In this document: in pieces, positions 7,947 through 15,953 of the stretch
Layout of the letters: every line of letters starts with the position of its first letter
How positions within the stretch are numbered: the first letter of the stretch is position 1
Source: JABWBH01 sp964526695
GTDB lineage: Bacteria > Planctomycetota > Phycisphaerae > UBA1845
Assembly: GCA_964526695.1 (NCBI GenBank)
Contig: CAZGJA010000027.1
Span: 11,623-75,622 of the forward strand
Direction: 5' to 3'
Length of the DNA: 64,000 nucleotides
Made by a program: the position numbers and the translations under genes
The notes under the pieces: model-generated
The model's input: only the letters and a program-made list of their open reading frames with translations
The model's database searches: none
Told to the model about the DNA's origin: nothing

Positions 7947-8414
7947 ATGAGCAAATTGACTTCGCGCCCATGCCGGCTTCTCGCCTGCGGCTGCGTCACG
8001 GTCGTGGCCGGGCTGGGCTGGGCGGCGACGTACAATTGGGCCGGCCTCGGCATAAACAACAACTGGACCGCGATGGGGAACTGGGGCGGGTCCGCCTATT
8101 ATCCGGGATCCTCGGACGAGGCGATTATCAACGACCCGTCCCCAAAGAACACGGCGTACGTCGATTCCGCTGATCGAACGGTGCGCAACCTGTTCATCGG
8201 GGACGGCATGTTCCTCAAGCTTGACAACAACCTGACCGCCGTGGCTGCTCCTTCCCTTTTGCCGACGGGGCGATTTGAGGGCGAAGGGGTGGTCGGGCTG
8301 CTCGGGCCCGCTTCAGGCTCGAAAACTCTGGGGGCCGAATGGCACGTCGTCTTCTCGCGCCAGAAGTCCACGGAAGTCACGACCGACGGCACGGCGCGGG
8401 TTCTCGTCGAATAG
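7947..8414 (+). CDS. Small secreted protein, W-NW paralogue 1
   Basis: 155 residues. The ATG at 7947 follows GGAGGA at 8 nt. Residues 1-26 form a signal peptide (basic start, then LLACGCVTVVAGLGWAA). The mature start YNWAGLGINNNWTAMGNWG contains the W...NW motif shared with the three paralogues at 8543, 9544 and 11892, and a YPGSSDEAIIND segment follows. It is the shortest of the set and ends where the others continue, so it may be a truncated copy. Surface or extracellular location is inferred from the signal. Function unknown. Confidence 0.7.
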   Translation: MSKLTSRPCRLLACGCVTVVAGLGWAATYNWAGLGINNNWTAMGNWGGSAYYPGSSDEAIINDPSPKNTAYVDSADRTVRNLFIGDGMFLKLDNNLTAVAAPSLLPTGRFEGEGVVGLLGPASGSKTLGAEWHVVFSRQKSTEVTTDGTARVLVE

Positions 8415-8542
8415 CCATGCGGGGGCCGGGTCATGAATGTGAACAAAAACTCTGGGTGCGCGTAAGAAAACGATTTCAGCAGGGACAACCATGATGGCGG
8501 GGCGGCAAACGGCCTGTTCCCGCTTTCAGGAAGGGGGGTGCG

Positions 8543-9529
8543 ATGTTCGCAAGACAGATAACGCTCGCGGGGGCCGTGTTGGCGATGATGTCGCCGGCGG
8601 CTTTCGCTGACAGCTTTACGTGGACGGCAGGGGATCAGCAGCAGCCCCGTTCATGGACGGATCCGGACAATTGGTCCTCGAATCCAGACGGCTATCCCGA
8701 CAGCGCGGATGACACAGCCGTCATTCCTTCCAATTACAACGGCGCCAACTACCCGCTGTTCGACGACTCGACGGCGCGAACGATCAAGAGCTTCAAGGTG
8801 CTCAACGTGAACGCCTCCGACGGCTACACGGTTCTGGAAATCCAGGCGGCGGATTCCAGCCGGGTGTTGAAAATCGAGGAACTTGATGGCCTCGATCCAG
8901 GCGAGGGCGCCATCGAACTGAACCGCAACAGCCAGCTCTGGCTGAAGGGGGGCGGTGTGCTTCCGCTGGCCGGCGAACTGAAGTTCGACAGCGAAAACTG
9001 CGGAACTTCCGCCGAACGCCCGCAGTTGGTTCTCGGCGACGGCACGGTGCTGTTCATCCAGAAGGGGGAGGACGGGATCGTCACCTCCGCACAGGAAAAG
9101 GGCGGGTTGATTCGCGGCGAGATCACGTCTCCCGACAAGGACGAGACGCTCATTCTGGAACCGAACCTGACCGGCGCCTTCGCCATCGACACCGCCTTCG
9201 TAAATATCGGCACCATGACCACGTTCGTTGGTGGAGAAGGCGATTTCAATCATGCGCTGCGCCTATCGTGCCTGCCCAAGGCGGGCTACGGGGGGATCGA
9301 CGTGGAGCAGCCGGGAACGAGCCACACGGCGACGCTGATCATCGACGCGCCTTATATGACGCTTGGTTTGATCAACGTGAACACTTTCGGCGTGCTCAAA
9401 GTGAATCGCCATCTCGTCGCCGTCACGGGAACCAACATCTACACCGGCGGCAAGGCGGAGATCAGGAAGAAGATCCTGTTCGAGACGGGCACGGAGCCTT
9501 CCGTTTGTATTGAAGAAACGCAACCTTGA
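8543..9529 (+). CDS. Secreted beta-rich protein, W-NW paralogue 2
   Basis: 328 residues with a clear signal peptide ending at AFADS (about residue 22). The N-terminal block FTWTAGDQQ...SWTDPDNWSS...YPDSADDTAVIPS matches its paralogues. It resembles the opening of long beta-helix/autotransporter-like extracellular proteins, where a W-x-NW strand is followed by a D-A-I/V strand. The remainder alternates short hydrophobic strands and Gly/Asn turns, as expected for a beta-solenoid. No catalytic motif seen. A G-rich ribosome-binding site (AGGAAGGGGGG) precedes the ATG. Confidence 0.75.
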   Translation: MFARQITLAGAVLAMMSPAAFADSFTWTAGDQQQPRSWTDPDNWSSNPDGYPDSADDTAVIPSNYNGANYPLFDDSTARTIKSFKVLNVNASDGYTVLEIQAADSSRVLKIEELDGLDPGEGAIELNRNSQLWLKGGGVLPLAGELKFDSENCGTSAERPQLVLGDGTVLFIQKGEDGIVTSAQEKGGLIRGEITSPDKDETLILEPNLTGAFAIDTAFVNIGTMTTFVGGEGDFNHALRLSCLPKAGYGGIDVEQPGTSHTATLIIDAPYMTLGLINVNTFGVLKVNRHLVAVTGTNIYTGGKAEIRKKILFETGTEPSVCIEETQP

Positions 9530-9543
9530 TCTGGAGAACCGAC

Positions 9544-10044
9544 ATGTCAAGAGAGCATCCAACACCCATGATAATCTGCGCGTGCGCTGCCGGGGTCGTC
9601 GCCATGATGGGTGCGGCGTTCACCGCCCCGGCGCTGCCGGACGACTTCCGCTGGACCGGCAGCAGTCAGCCGACCAACGACAACTGGGATGACGCCAACA
9701 ACTGGGAAAACCTGTCCTCAGGCGAGCGTGACTGGCCCTCGCAGGACGGGGAGGATGAGCCATGGGACAGTGCCGCCATCGACGACACCAACCCCCAGGC
9801 GACGGTGGAGCAGAACGTCTCCGCCTTCACGCCCAACCTGTTCAACCTGACGATCGGCGACGACCACACGTTGAACCTGACCCGACCGATATGGGTGCGC
9901 GGCGTCCTCCAGTGCGACGGCGAGGTGACGCTGACCGGCGCGAACAACCTGACGGTGTACGGCGAAGGGGTGATGCGCATCTACGCGGAGGAAGACACGA
10001 CTATTCAGTTCACAAGCGGCGGAGGGGCGCTGCTGGCAGGGTAG
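9544..10044 (+). CDS. Secreted beta-rich protein, W-NW paralogue 3
   Basis: 166 residues. The ATG at 9544 has CTGGAGA upstream and lies 14 nt after the previous stop. The signal peptide (IICACAAGVVAMMGAAFTAPA) is followed by FRWTGSSQPTNDNWDDANNWENL and an acidic, Asp-rich stretch (DWPSQDGEDEPWDSAAIDD). It stops after about 130 mature residues, roughly half the length of paralogues 2 and 4, so it may be a shortened copy. Function unknown. Confidence 0.7.
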   Translation: MSREHPTPMIICACAAGVVAMMGAAFTAPALPDDFRWTGSSQPTNDNWDDANNWENLSSGERDWPSQDGEDEPWDSAAIDDTNPQATVEQNVSAFTPNLFNLTIGDDHTLNLTRPIWVRGVLQCDGEVTLTGANNLTVYGEGVMRIYAEEDTTIQFTSGGGALLAG

Positions 10045-10115
10045 CGGCAGCCTCCGGTCATCTCCGATCAGCCGGGAACTCTTGTGCCGCGCGACCTGCG
10101 CGGGGAGGAATGCTC

Positions 10116-11840
10116 ATGTTGAGGATGCGAATGAACCCGCGCGGCGCGCGCGCAAGCTGGGGCGCGGTGGTTATCTTGCTGGCACTGGCCGCCAAAGGAA
10201 GCGCGGCACAGGACTGCCCGCACCGGGAGTACGCGTGGACGAATACGGTGGGGGGGGTCTATTTCGAAGATGCTCAAGGCCGGGTCGTTGTCGACGGAAT
10301 GGGCCGGGTTTTCATCGGTGGAGAGTTCGCCGACAAGGTTGATTTTGATCCCACGGACGGAAAGGACAACCGTCGTTCGCGGGGAAAGAGCGACGCATAC
10401 GTAACATGCTACGAAGCGAGTGGCGCTTACGTTGCGACGCGCACCATAGGTTCAGCGGAGTTTGAGGGGGTCAACGCGCTGGCCCTGCGACCCCAAGGTG
10501 GCGTGCTGCTTGGCGGGAACTTTCACGCAAGGTTGGATTTCGACCCTTCCAAGGAAGGAAGAGATCGCCGCAACCCGATCGGCACTTCGGACGCCTATGT
10601 CAGTTCCTATGACATGGATCTCAACTACTTGTGGACATGGAGGTCAGCGATGGTTGCGAGTGAAAACCTCTATGGGCTTACGACAGACCAAGATAACAAC
10701 GTCATCATGGCTGGCGCGATATCCCCGAATGGATACAACGATGTACTGGTCGCGAAGCTCTCGGCGTCGGGCGAGGAAATCTGGACAAGAACATTTGGGG
10801 GCGATGGCGCGGATGACGCGTCTTCCGTGGCAGCCGATCACGAAGGCAACATCGTCGTCGCAGGTCGTTTTGCAGCCGTGGTGGATTTCGACCCAGGCAT
10901 TGGCGAGACTTACAGGACGTCAAATGGAGGGTACGATGCGTTCATAAGCAAGTTCACCCCGGAGGGGGAGTTGATCTGGGTCAAGACGATCGGGGCCGAA
11001 AGAGAGGACGGGGCTCGGGTTGTCAAGGTTTCCCCTGTCGGTGAAATCTACTTGGGTGGGCTTTTCCAAGGGCGTGTCGATTTTGATCCCGAAGGCTCCG
11101 GCGACGTGCAAGGTTCAGGAACCGCCGGTTATCGCTCATTCGTCACACGCTATGGTCCGAACGGTGAGTACCGATGGACGAGAAGCTTTGGCGGGATTGA
11201 TGGGTATAGCTACGCGTGGGATCTCGCCTTGAGCGATTCCGGACGGCTTGCGGTCGCGGGCGGGTTCGGTGGGCTCATTGATTTCGATCCCGGTGAGAGC
11301 GTGGATGAGAAGATGGGGTTTGGGGATCGCTCCTGCTACGTCAGCTACTGGAGCCAGGATGGCGACTACAGAATGACGGACGTCTTTGGAGGAACCCGGT
11401 TTGACCGCGTGATGGGGCTAACCTTTGCCGCGAATGGGGATCTTTACGTGGCCGGAGATTTTGACTCTCCCGTCGTGGACTTCGACCCGTCGTCCGGCAC
11501 GGAAGAGCGCAGCGCCGCCGGTTATGCAGACATGTTTGTGACCAAGTTCTATTGTGGAGAATGCGCATTCATTGACCGCCATGACGTTACGAAGGACGGG
11601 TTCGAGGTCACGTCGACGGTTTACTCGACGGCGGTCGGAGGACGAGTGACTGTGGTGCTGTCGAACGGTCTGTCGAAGTTCAAGGCGAAGCGGCGGATTG
11701 GCTCGGAGGGCGGAGCACAGGTGCATTTTGGTGTTGTGCCGCAAGGTGAGTACATTTGCAGCATAAGACGAGTTGAAGACCGAAATGACGCCCCATTATG
11801 CGTGGGCGGCATCGCGAAGCGCAGTATCGTGATACCTTGA
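10116..11840 (+). CDS. Secreted SBBP-type beta-propeller protein
   Basis: 574 residues. The ATG at 10116 sits 7 nt after GGGGAGG; a closer ATG at 10110 overlaps the RBS spacing and is unlikely. The signal peptide ends near KGSAAQ. The mature protein is built of about seven repeats of 55-65 residues. Each has a phrase like G-F/L-F-x-G-x-V-D-F-D-P-G, then D-A-Y/F-V-x-K/S-Y/F, then W-x-x-x-F-G-G, which is the SBBP (seven-bladed beta-propeller) repeat. VDFDP or its variants occur at least six times. A C-terminal domain of ~90 residues follows (CAFIDRHDVTKDGFEV onward). Probably an extracellular scaffold or binding protein; ligand unknown. Confidence 0.82.
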   Translation: MLRMRMNPRGARASWGAVVILLALAAKGSAAQDCPHREYAWTNTVGGVYFEDAQGRVVVDGMGRVFIGGEFADKVDFDPTDGKDNRRSRGKSDAYVTCYEASGAYVATRTIGSAEFEGVNALALRPQGGVLLGGNFHARLDFDPSKEGRDRRNPIGTSDAYVSSYDMDLNYLWTWRSAMVASENLYGLTTDQDNNVIMAGAISPNGYNDVLVAKLSASGEEIWTRTFGGDGADDASSVAADHEGNIVVAGRFAAVVDFDPGIGETYRTSNGGYDAFISKFTPEGELIWVKTIGAEREDGARVVKVSPVGEIYLGGLFQGRVDFDPEGSGDVQGSGTAGYRSFVTRYGPNGEYRWTRSFGGIDGYSYAWDLALSDSGRLAVAGGFGGLIDFDPGESVDEKMGFGDRSCYVSYWSQDGDYRMTDVFGGTRFDRVMGLTFAANGDLYVAGDFDSPVVDFDPSSGTEERSAAGYADMFVTKFYCGECAFIDRHDVTKDGFEVTSTVYSTAVGGRVTVVLSNGLSKFKAKRRIGSEGGAQVHFGVVPQGEYICSIRRVEDRNDAPLCVGGIAKRSIVIP

Positions 11841-11891
11841 TCTGATACTGCCGTACCAATGTCGATTTGTTCATTTATGAGGAGCGGAGCA

Positions 11892-12860
11892 ATGAGAGTA
11901 TTTCTTGTGGTTCTACTCGGGGTTGGAGCAATTCCAGTCGGTGCGATCGCACAGTGCACTGCCCCACCTGAGTTTACGTGGAATGGAAGTGAAGGACCGG
12001 AGTGGGACGTGGCGGACAATTGGACCCCGAATGCTCGCGTCCCCGGGTCCGGTGACCGCGCGTATATTCCCAGCGTGGCTGATAACTATCCCGTCATCAA
12101 CGGCAACCATGTCACAGTTTGCGAGCTTGAGTTGGAAAAGACGGGAAACTCAAATCCGACCCTGACCATCGCGGAGCACGCCAGCACGTCCAACGCGATT
12201 GTCGTGACGGGCCGCAATGGGCTTTCGGTCGGCGCGGAGTGTGAAATCCACATCGCCAAGGCCGGCATCCTTTCGCTGGGCGCCCCCGGGACCGTGCTGC
12301 TCGACGGTAACATCGTCTTCGTGGATAGCAACGGACCGATCGGGCCGCCGTCATTTCTCCTGCCCACGGGCGCGACCATGCTGACGGGGGACGGGTACAT
12401 TCTCGGCGCCGACGACGCGAACAATTACGCGTTCATCGGCGGAGGCAACAATCACGACAATTGGCTTGTGGTCGGCCCCAACAACGCGCTGTACGGGTCG
12501 CTCTGGATCGCTGCCGGCGTGGTGAACAACGGGCTGATTGACCCGAATGGTCAGGACTCGCCGACCTACGGACGCACCCTGTACCTCACCTGCACGCCGA
12601 AAATCGGCTCGGGGCGCTGGGAGGTCACCGGAGGCGCTTTGGTCGAAGAACAGCCCAGGCTCAACACACTGCTGATCGATGTTCCCGTCGCAACCTCGGG
12701 TAGCGTGAAGATCGGAAGCTACGGCGTCCTCGATATTCGCAATCACTTCACCGTGATGGGCAAGTTCGAGATGGACGGCAACGGGAAGTACTCGGTGGCA
12801 CAGAACATCCTGTTCGACGCGCACCGGTTTGCCAAGGCGTGCGACTATACAGGATCGTGA
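11892..12860 (+). CDS. Secreted beta-rich protein, W-NW paralogue 4
   Basis: 322 residues. The ATG at 11892 follows GAGGAGCGGAG. The signal peptide ends near GAIAQ. The N-terminal block FTWNGSEGPEWDVADNWTPNARVPGSGDRAYIPS is the best-preserved example of the motif shared with paralogues 1-3, and YPVINGNHVTVCELEL and LTIAEHAS-type strands follow, suggesting a beta-solenoid. The C-terminus (KFEMDGNGKYSVAQNILFD) resembles that of paralogue 2 (KAEIRKKILFETG). The reading frame downstream of its stop stays open into the CsgG-like remnant. Confidence 0.72.
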   Translation: MRVFLVVLLGVGAIPVGAIAQCTAPPEFTWNGSEGPEWDVADNWTPNARVPGSGDRAYIPSVADNYPVINGNHVTVCELELEKTGNSNPTLTIAEHASTSNAIVVTGRNGLSVGAECEIHIAKAGILSLGAPGTVLLDGNIVFVDSNGPIGPPSFLLPTGATMLTGDGYILGADDANNYAFIGGGNNHDNWLVVGPNNALYGSLWIAAGVVNNGLIDPNGQDSPTYGRTLYLTCTPKIGSGRWEVTGGALVEEQPRLNTLLIDVPVATSGSVKIGSYGVLDIRNHFTVMGKFEMDGNGKYSVAQNILFDAHRFAKACDYTGS

Positions 12861-12861
12861 A

Positions 12862-12929
12862 GGGTCGCGCTCGCTGGCGCTTCGCGTTCCGAAAAGGCGG
12901 CGGGTCGCGCTCGCTGGCGCTTCGCGTTC
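12862..12929. repeat. 28-bp direct repeat pair
   Basis: The same 28-bp sequence beginning GGGTCGCGCTCGCTGGCGCT occurs at 12862-12889 and 12902-12929, separated by 12 bp. The pair lies between the stop of paralogue 4 and the truncated CsgG-like frame. This position fits a deletion or duplication junction. Confidence 0.85.
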
Positions 12930-13010
12930 GGAACGCGGCGCGCGATTGCTCCTAACCTGCGTGCAAAGCACCCGCATCACGCCGCGACCCGGCGCTTATC
13001 ACGCCGACTC

Positions 13011-13595
13011 GCGGCGGCGCTTGCGGGTGACGCCGCCGTCGGGGCCGCGCAGGCCGGAAGGCTCCTCAAGGCGGACGCGATCATCCTCAGCACGCTCGCG
13101 CAGAATGGCGATCAGCTCTGCCTCATCGCGCAGGTCGTGGAGGTGAACGGCGCTCGAATCTCGGCAAGCGTCCAGGAAGACGCGCCGACCGGGCGATTGC
13201 TCGACGCCGTACAGCGCGCGGCGATGCGGCTGGCGGCGGCGCTCAACATGACCGTCGATGCCCCGGACGAGAAGGAACTGGATCTCGCCCCGGGCATCAG
13301 CCTGCGGCTCATGCGCGGCGCCGCGTTCTTCAACGACGGACACCCGCTGCGCGCGGCGGTCGAGTACATGCGCGTGCTGGCGGTGGATCCGCTGCACGAA
13401 GAGTCGCGCATCCGGCTCGCGGAATCGCTGCTCGCCGGCGGGAAGCCCGGGCAGGCCGCCCGTGTGTGCGACGATTTTCTCAAGCAATCGCCGGGGTCGC
13501 CGCAGGCGGACCGCGTGCGCGACCTGCGCGCACGTTGCGACGCGCCGTCCGTGAAGGATGACGATGGGGCCGAGGTTGGGGAATTGGGTCAATGA
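13011..13595 (+). pseudogene. 5'-truncated CsgG-like protein with TPR-like C-terminus
   Basis: The frame from at least 13011 encodes AGRLLKADAIILSTLAQNG...LIAQVVEV, then LLDAVQRAAMRLAAAL. This aligns by eye with VGKLLGAEIVIFGQ...MKLVAVE...VLDRAGEELAKAL of the intact CsgG gene at 6486. The first half of the CsgG domain and a start codon are missing: the frame is open from 12861 without ATG/GTG/TTG until GTG 13137, which lies inside the homologous block. Residues after that include a TPR-like pair (AAFFNDGHPLRAAVEYMRVL, RLAESLLAGGKPGQAARVC). It ends in an ATGA overlap with 13592, so the original operon order is preserved. If translated, GTG 13137 would give 152 residues. Confidence 0.6.
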
Positions 13596-14038
13596 CCGCC
13601 GTCAAGCCTGCTGCAAGTTCGCCGGTGCGACGCCGCATTCGAAACGCGGCGCTGCTCGCATGCGCCTGGATGCTCTCGTTCAGTGGCATCTGGTGGATCG
13701 TTCGCGCCCCGGCGGTGGAGGCCGGCAGACTCCTCGAACGCCTGGCCGGGCAGATCGATGTGTTTGAGCCGGACCTCGCGCGGCTCGAAGCCGAGGTGCT
13801 GGAGGCGCGCAACCGGCTCCACGAAAGCACCGGCGATCCGCTCGATCCGTGGGCCTCGGTTCGAACCGGCCTGTTCTTCGACGACGTTCGAGCCTTGCTG
13901 GGAGAAAGCTCCTCCGTGAGCTACCGGCGGACGCAGCGCGTGTGGACCTATGCCCGCCCTGAGTACAAGACGCCCGGCGAGATCACGTTCGATGCACGAG
14001 GGCGCGTCGTTCAATGGACGATGCCGCAGGAGCTGTGA
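13592..14038 (+). CDS. Membrane-anchored BamE/SmpA-like small protein 1
   Basis: 148 residues. An N-terminal membrane helix (about 20-38, ALLACAWMLSFSGIWWIV) is followed by a helical/coiled stretch and a C-terminal module: VRTGLFFDDVRALLGE...RVWTYARPEYKTPGEITFDARGRVVQW. The pattern 'G-x-x-x-x-x-V-x-x-L-L-G ... W-x-Y ... G-x-I-x-F-D-x-x-G-R-V' is that of BamE/SmpA-type lipoprotein folds. An ATGA overlap with the upstream CsgG-like frame shows translational coupling. The next gene is a paralogue. Role unknown; an envelope location is inferred. Confidence 0.65.
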   Translation: MTAVKPAASSPVRRRIRNAALLACAWMLSFSGIWWIVRAPAVEAGRLLERLAGQIDVFEPDLARLEAEVLEARNRLHESTGDPLDPWASVRTGLFFDDVRALLGESSSVSYRRTQRVWTYARPEYKTPGEITFDARGRVVQWTMPQEL

Positions 14039-14039
14039 C

Positions 14040-14438
14040 ATGATCAAAACCGTCGCATGGGGCGCGGGGTTCATCTTGTGGATCGCCTCGATGGGCGTGG
14101 CGGCCTATCTTGGAAGGCAATCCGGCGAGGAGGCCAGGGGCCGCGCTCAACAACTGGAAGGTCAGCTCAACCGTCAAGTGGCGCGGCTCCACGCCGTCGA
14201 GAAAAAGCTCGCGGCCTACGAGGAAACCGCGACGAAACTTGCGGGATCCAAGGCGGCCCCCTGGGATCAGCTCAAGGTGGGCATGTCGCGAAGCGAGGTG
14301 GAACGGCTGCTGGGCCGACCCACGGACGAAGCTCAATCCGCGACCACCACGTGGAGCTACGAATACCCGGCGGATGGAAAACGCGGAACGGTGGAGTTCA
14401 GCCGCCGCATGACGGTGGTCTCGTGGCAGGCGCCGTAA
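14040..14438 (+). CDS. Membrane-anchored BamE/SmpA-like small protein 2
   Basis: 132 residues, one nucleotide after the preceding stop. It has an N-terminal membrane helix (VAWGAGFILWIASMGVAAYL), a coiled-coil-like segment (residues ~30-75, EEARGRAQQLEGQLNRQVA and onward) and a C-terminal module WDQLKVGMSRSEVERLLGRP...TTWSYEYP...GTVEFSRRMTVVSW. It is paralogous to the preceding protein in order and motif. The 'VGMSRSEVERLLGRPT' string is the most typical SmpA/BamE-like feature in the pair. Confidence 0.65.
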   Translation: MIKTVAWGAGFILWIASMGVAAYLGRQSGEEARGRAQQLEGQLNRQVARLHAVEKKLAAYEETATKLAGSKAAPWDQLKVGMSRSEVERLLGRPTDEAQSATTTWSYEYPADGKRGTVEFSRRMTVVSWQAP

Positions 14439-15072
14439 TCCTGACTCATGGAGTGATTCCAGAGCGTGGTCGAGCTTCAGGCGCTCGCGCGCGTCGATCC
14501 GGCGAGCGAGATCGCCGAAGGGTTTTCGCATCGTCCGGCTCGACGAGCCACCGTCTCGTCTGCGAAGGTGCGTCCACCATGCCCCGTGCTCCGCCGATTC
14601 AGTTGGCGACCCAGCGCGCCGCGCCCCCGTCGGTGACTGTCATACACTGCGGCTTGATGTTCGACCGGCTTGTCCGTCCAGTGTTGCCCGTGTTCCGATT
14701 GCCGCTTCGCAGTGCTGGTGCGCCGCGTCGCGACCTTCCGACCCTCCCGGCGGTGTGCGCCCCAATCACATGGAGACTCAGCCCGTCGAGTTACGAAGTC
14801 ACGAAGAGGATTCCCGTGCCGCCACACTGGAGGGCGATCAATCCCGGAGGACGTCGAAGAGAGGCGCATCCTGCTGATCCTCAACAGGCAACATACAGCC
14901 CTCAATCGGTCCTTGTTGCCGCCTCTCCACGTCGAGGTTCTAAAAACGCCGCCGCGTTGTAATTGACAGGGGTGCCGCCCAGGTGAAGATACAAGGATAA
15001 AGCAAGGGTGCATTGACCGCAGAGGACGAGGGTCTTGGTGAAGGTCGATTCGCGGAAAGGCAGGTCGCAGGC
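14439..15072. other. Intergenic stretch before the PspA cluster
   Basis: About 630 bp without a supportable gene. A TTGACA at 14963-14968 could be a -35 element for the pspA cluster, but no good -10 lies at normal spacing. Confidence 0.4.
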
Positions 15073-15828
15073 ATGATCTTCGCGAAGTTCTGGCGCTCGT
15101 TGAAGGGTCAGTTGAACAAGCTGGCGAACGCGTTCTGGACTGCTGATCCGATTGCGCAAATGCAGTACGAGTATGATCTGGCCGTCAACCAGCTCAAGGA
15201 GGGGCGCGAAGGCCTGGAGCAGTATCGAGCGCTGGTGGAACGCGTGTCGCGTCAGGTCGGCAACGCGCTTAAGCACGTCGCCAACCTCGAGGCGAAGATC
15301 AAGGCGTATCTTCAGGCGGGCGATCGCGCAACCGCCGCCCGGTTCGCGCTGGAACTCCAGAAGGCCAAAGTCGAGCTCGCGGAAAACCAGGAGCAGTTGC
15401 GCCTGCATGAGGCCTCGTACAACAACAACCTGACGAAGATCCGTCACGCCGGCGACAAGCTCACCAAGGTTCGGGAGAAGATCCAGCGGTATGACGCGGA
15501 ACTGAAGATGAGCCGGGCCGAAGCCGAGATGGCCAAGCTGGCGCAGAGCTTCAACTTCGACGTCACGACGGACTTCGGGCAGATCGAGCAGGTGATTCAC
15601 GACAAGATCAGTCTCAACCGGGCGAAGGTGCGCGTCGCCTCCGATCTTTCGACGGATGGCATCGTCGATATTCAGCGCGAGCAGGCGGTCGAGCGGGCGC
15701 TGGGCGACCAGGCGCTGCGCGAGTTTGAAGTGCAGTTGGGGCTGGCAACACCGGAGACGGCCAACGTGCCTGAAGCGGAGAAGCAACTGGGCCCGGCGGT
15801 GCAAAAGACGGAGCACGCTCAAAGGTGA
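15073..15828 (+). CDS. PspA/IM30 family membrane-remodelling protein
   Basis: 251 residues, almost entirely helical and charged, beginning MIFAKFWRSLKGQLNKLANA. The N-terminal amphipathic helix and the long coiled coil (residues ~25-190, with QYEYDLAVNQLKEG and ALVERVSRQVGN) are typical of PspA/IM30/ESCRT-III-like proteins, which polymerise on membranes and protect them under envelope stress. I chose the ATG at 15073 over the upstream ATG/TTG region because the amphipathic helix starts there. It is the first gene of a co-directional cluster running to 24068. The AAA+ ATPase that follows is a plausible disassembly motor, by analogy with Vps4/ESCRT-III and PspF/PspA. Confidence 0.82.
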   Translation: MIFAKFWRSLKGQLNKLANAFWTADPIAQMQYEYDLAVNQLKEGREGLEQYRALVERVSRQVGNALKHVANLEAKIKAYLQAGDRATAARFALELQKAKVELAENQEQLRLHEASYNNNLTKIRHAGDKLTKVREKIQRYDAELKMSRAEAEMAKLAQSFNFDVTTDFGQIEQVIHDKISLNRAKVRVASDLSTDGIVDIQREQAVERALGDQALREFEVQLGLATPETANVPEAEKQLGPAVQKTEHAQR

Positions 15829-15953
15829 GATCGCTGTTCGCGTGCGCCTCGAATCTTGCCGTTGGGTTTGGAAGCTCGTTGAATCCGACCCTCGGAGTCG
15901 GATCGCGACCCTGACCCGATCGAGCGACCCGCTCCAACATTCAGGATCGGTCG

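Noticed and set aside
13137..13595. GTG 13137 as a normal gene start
   Set aside because: CsgG-like homology continues upstream of it in the same frame, so the annotated start would lie inside the domain.
14963..14991. Strong sigma-70 promoter for the pspA cluster
   Set aside because: TTGACA is perfect, but no hexamer resembling TATAAT lies 16-18 bp downstream.
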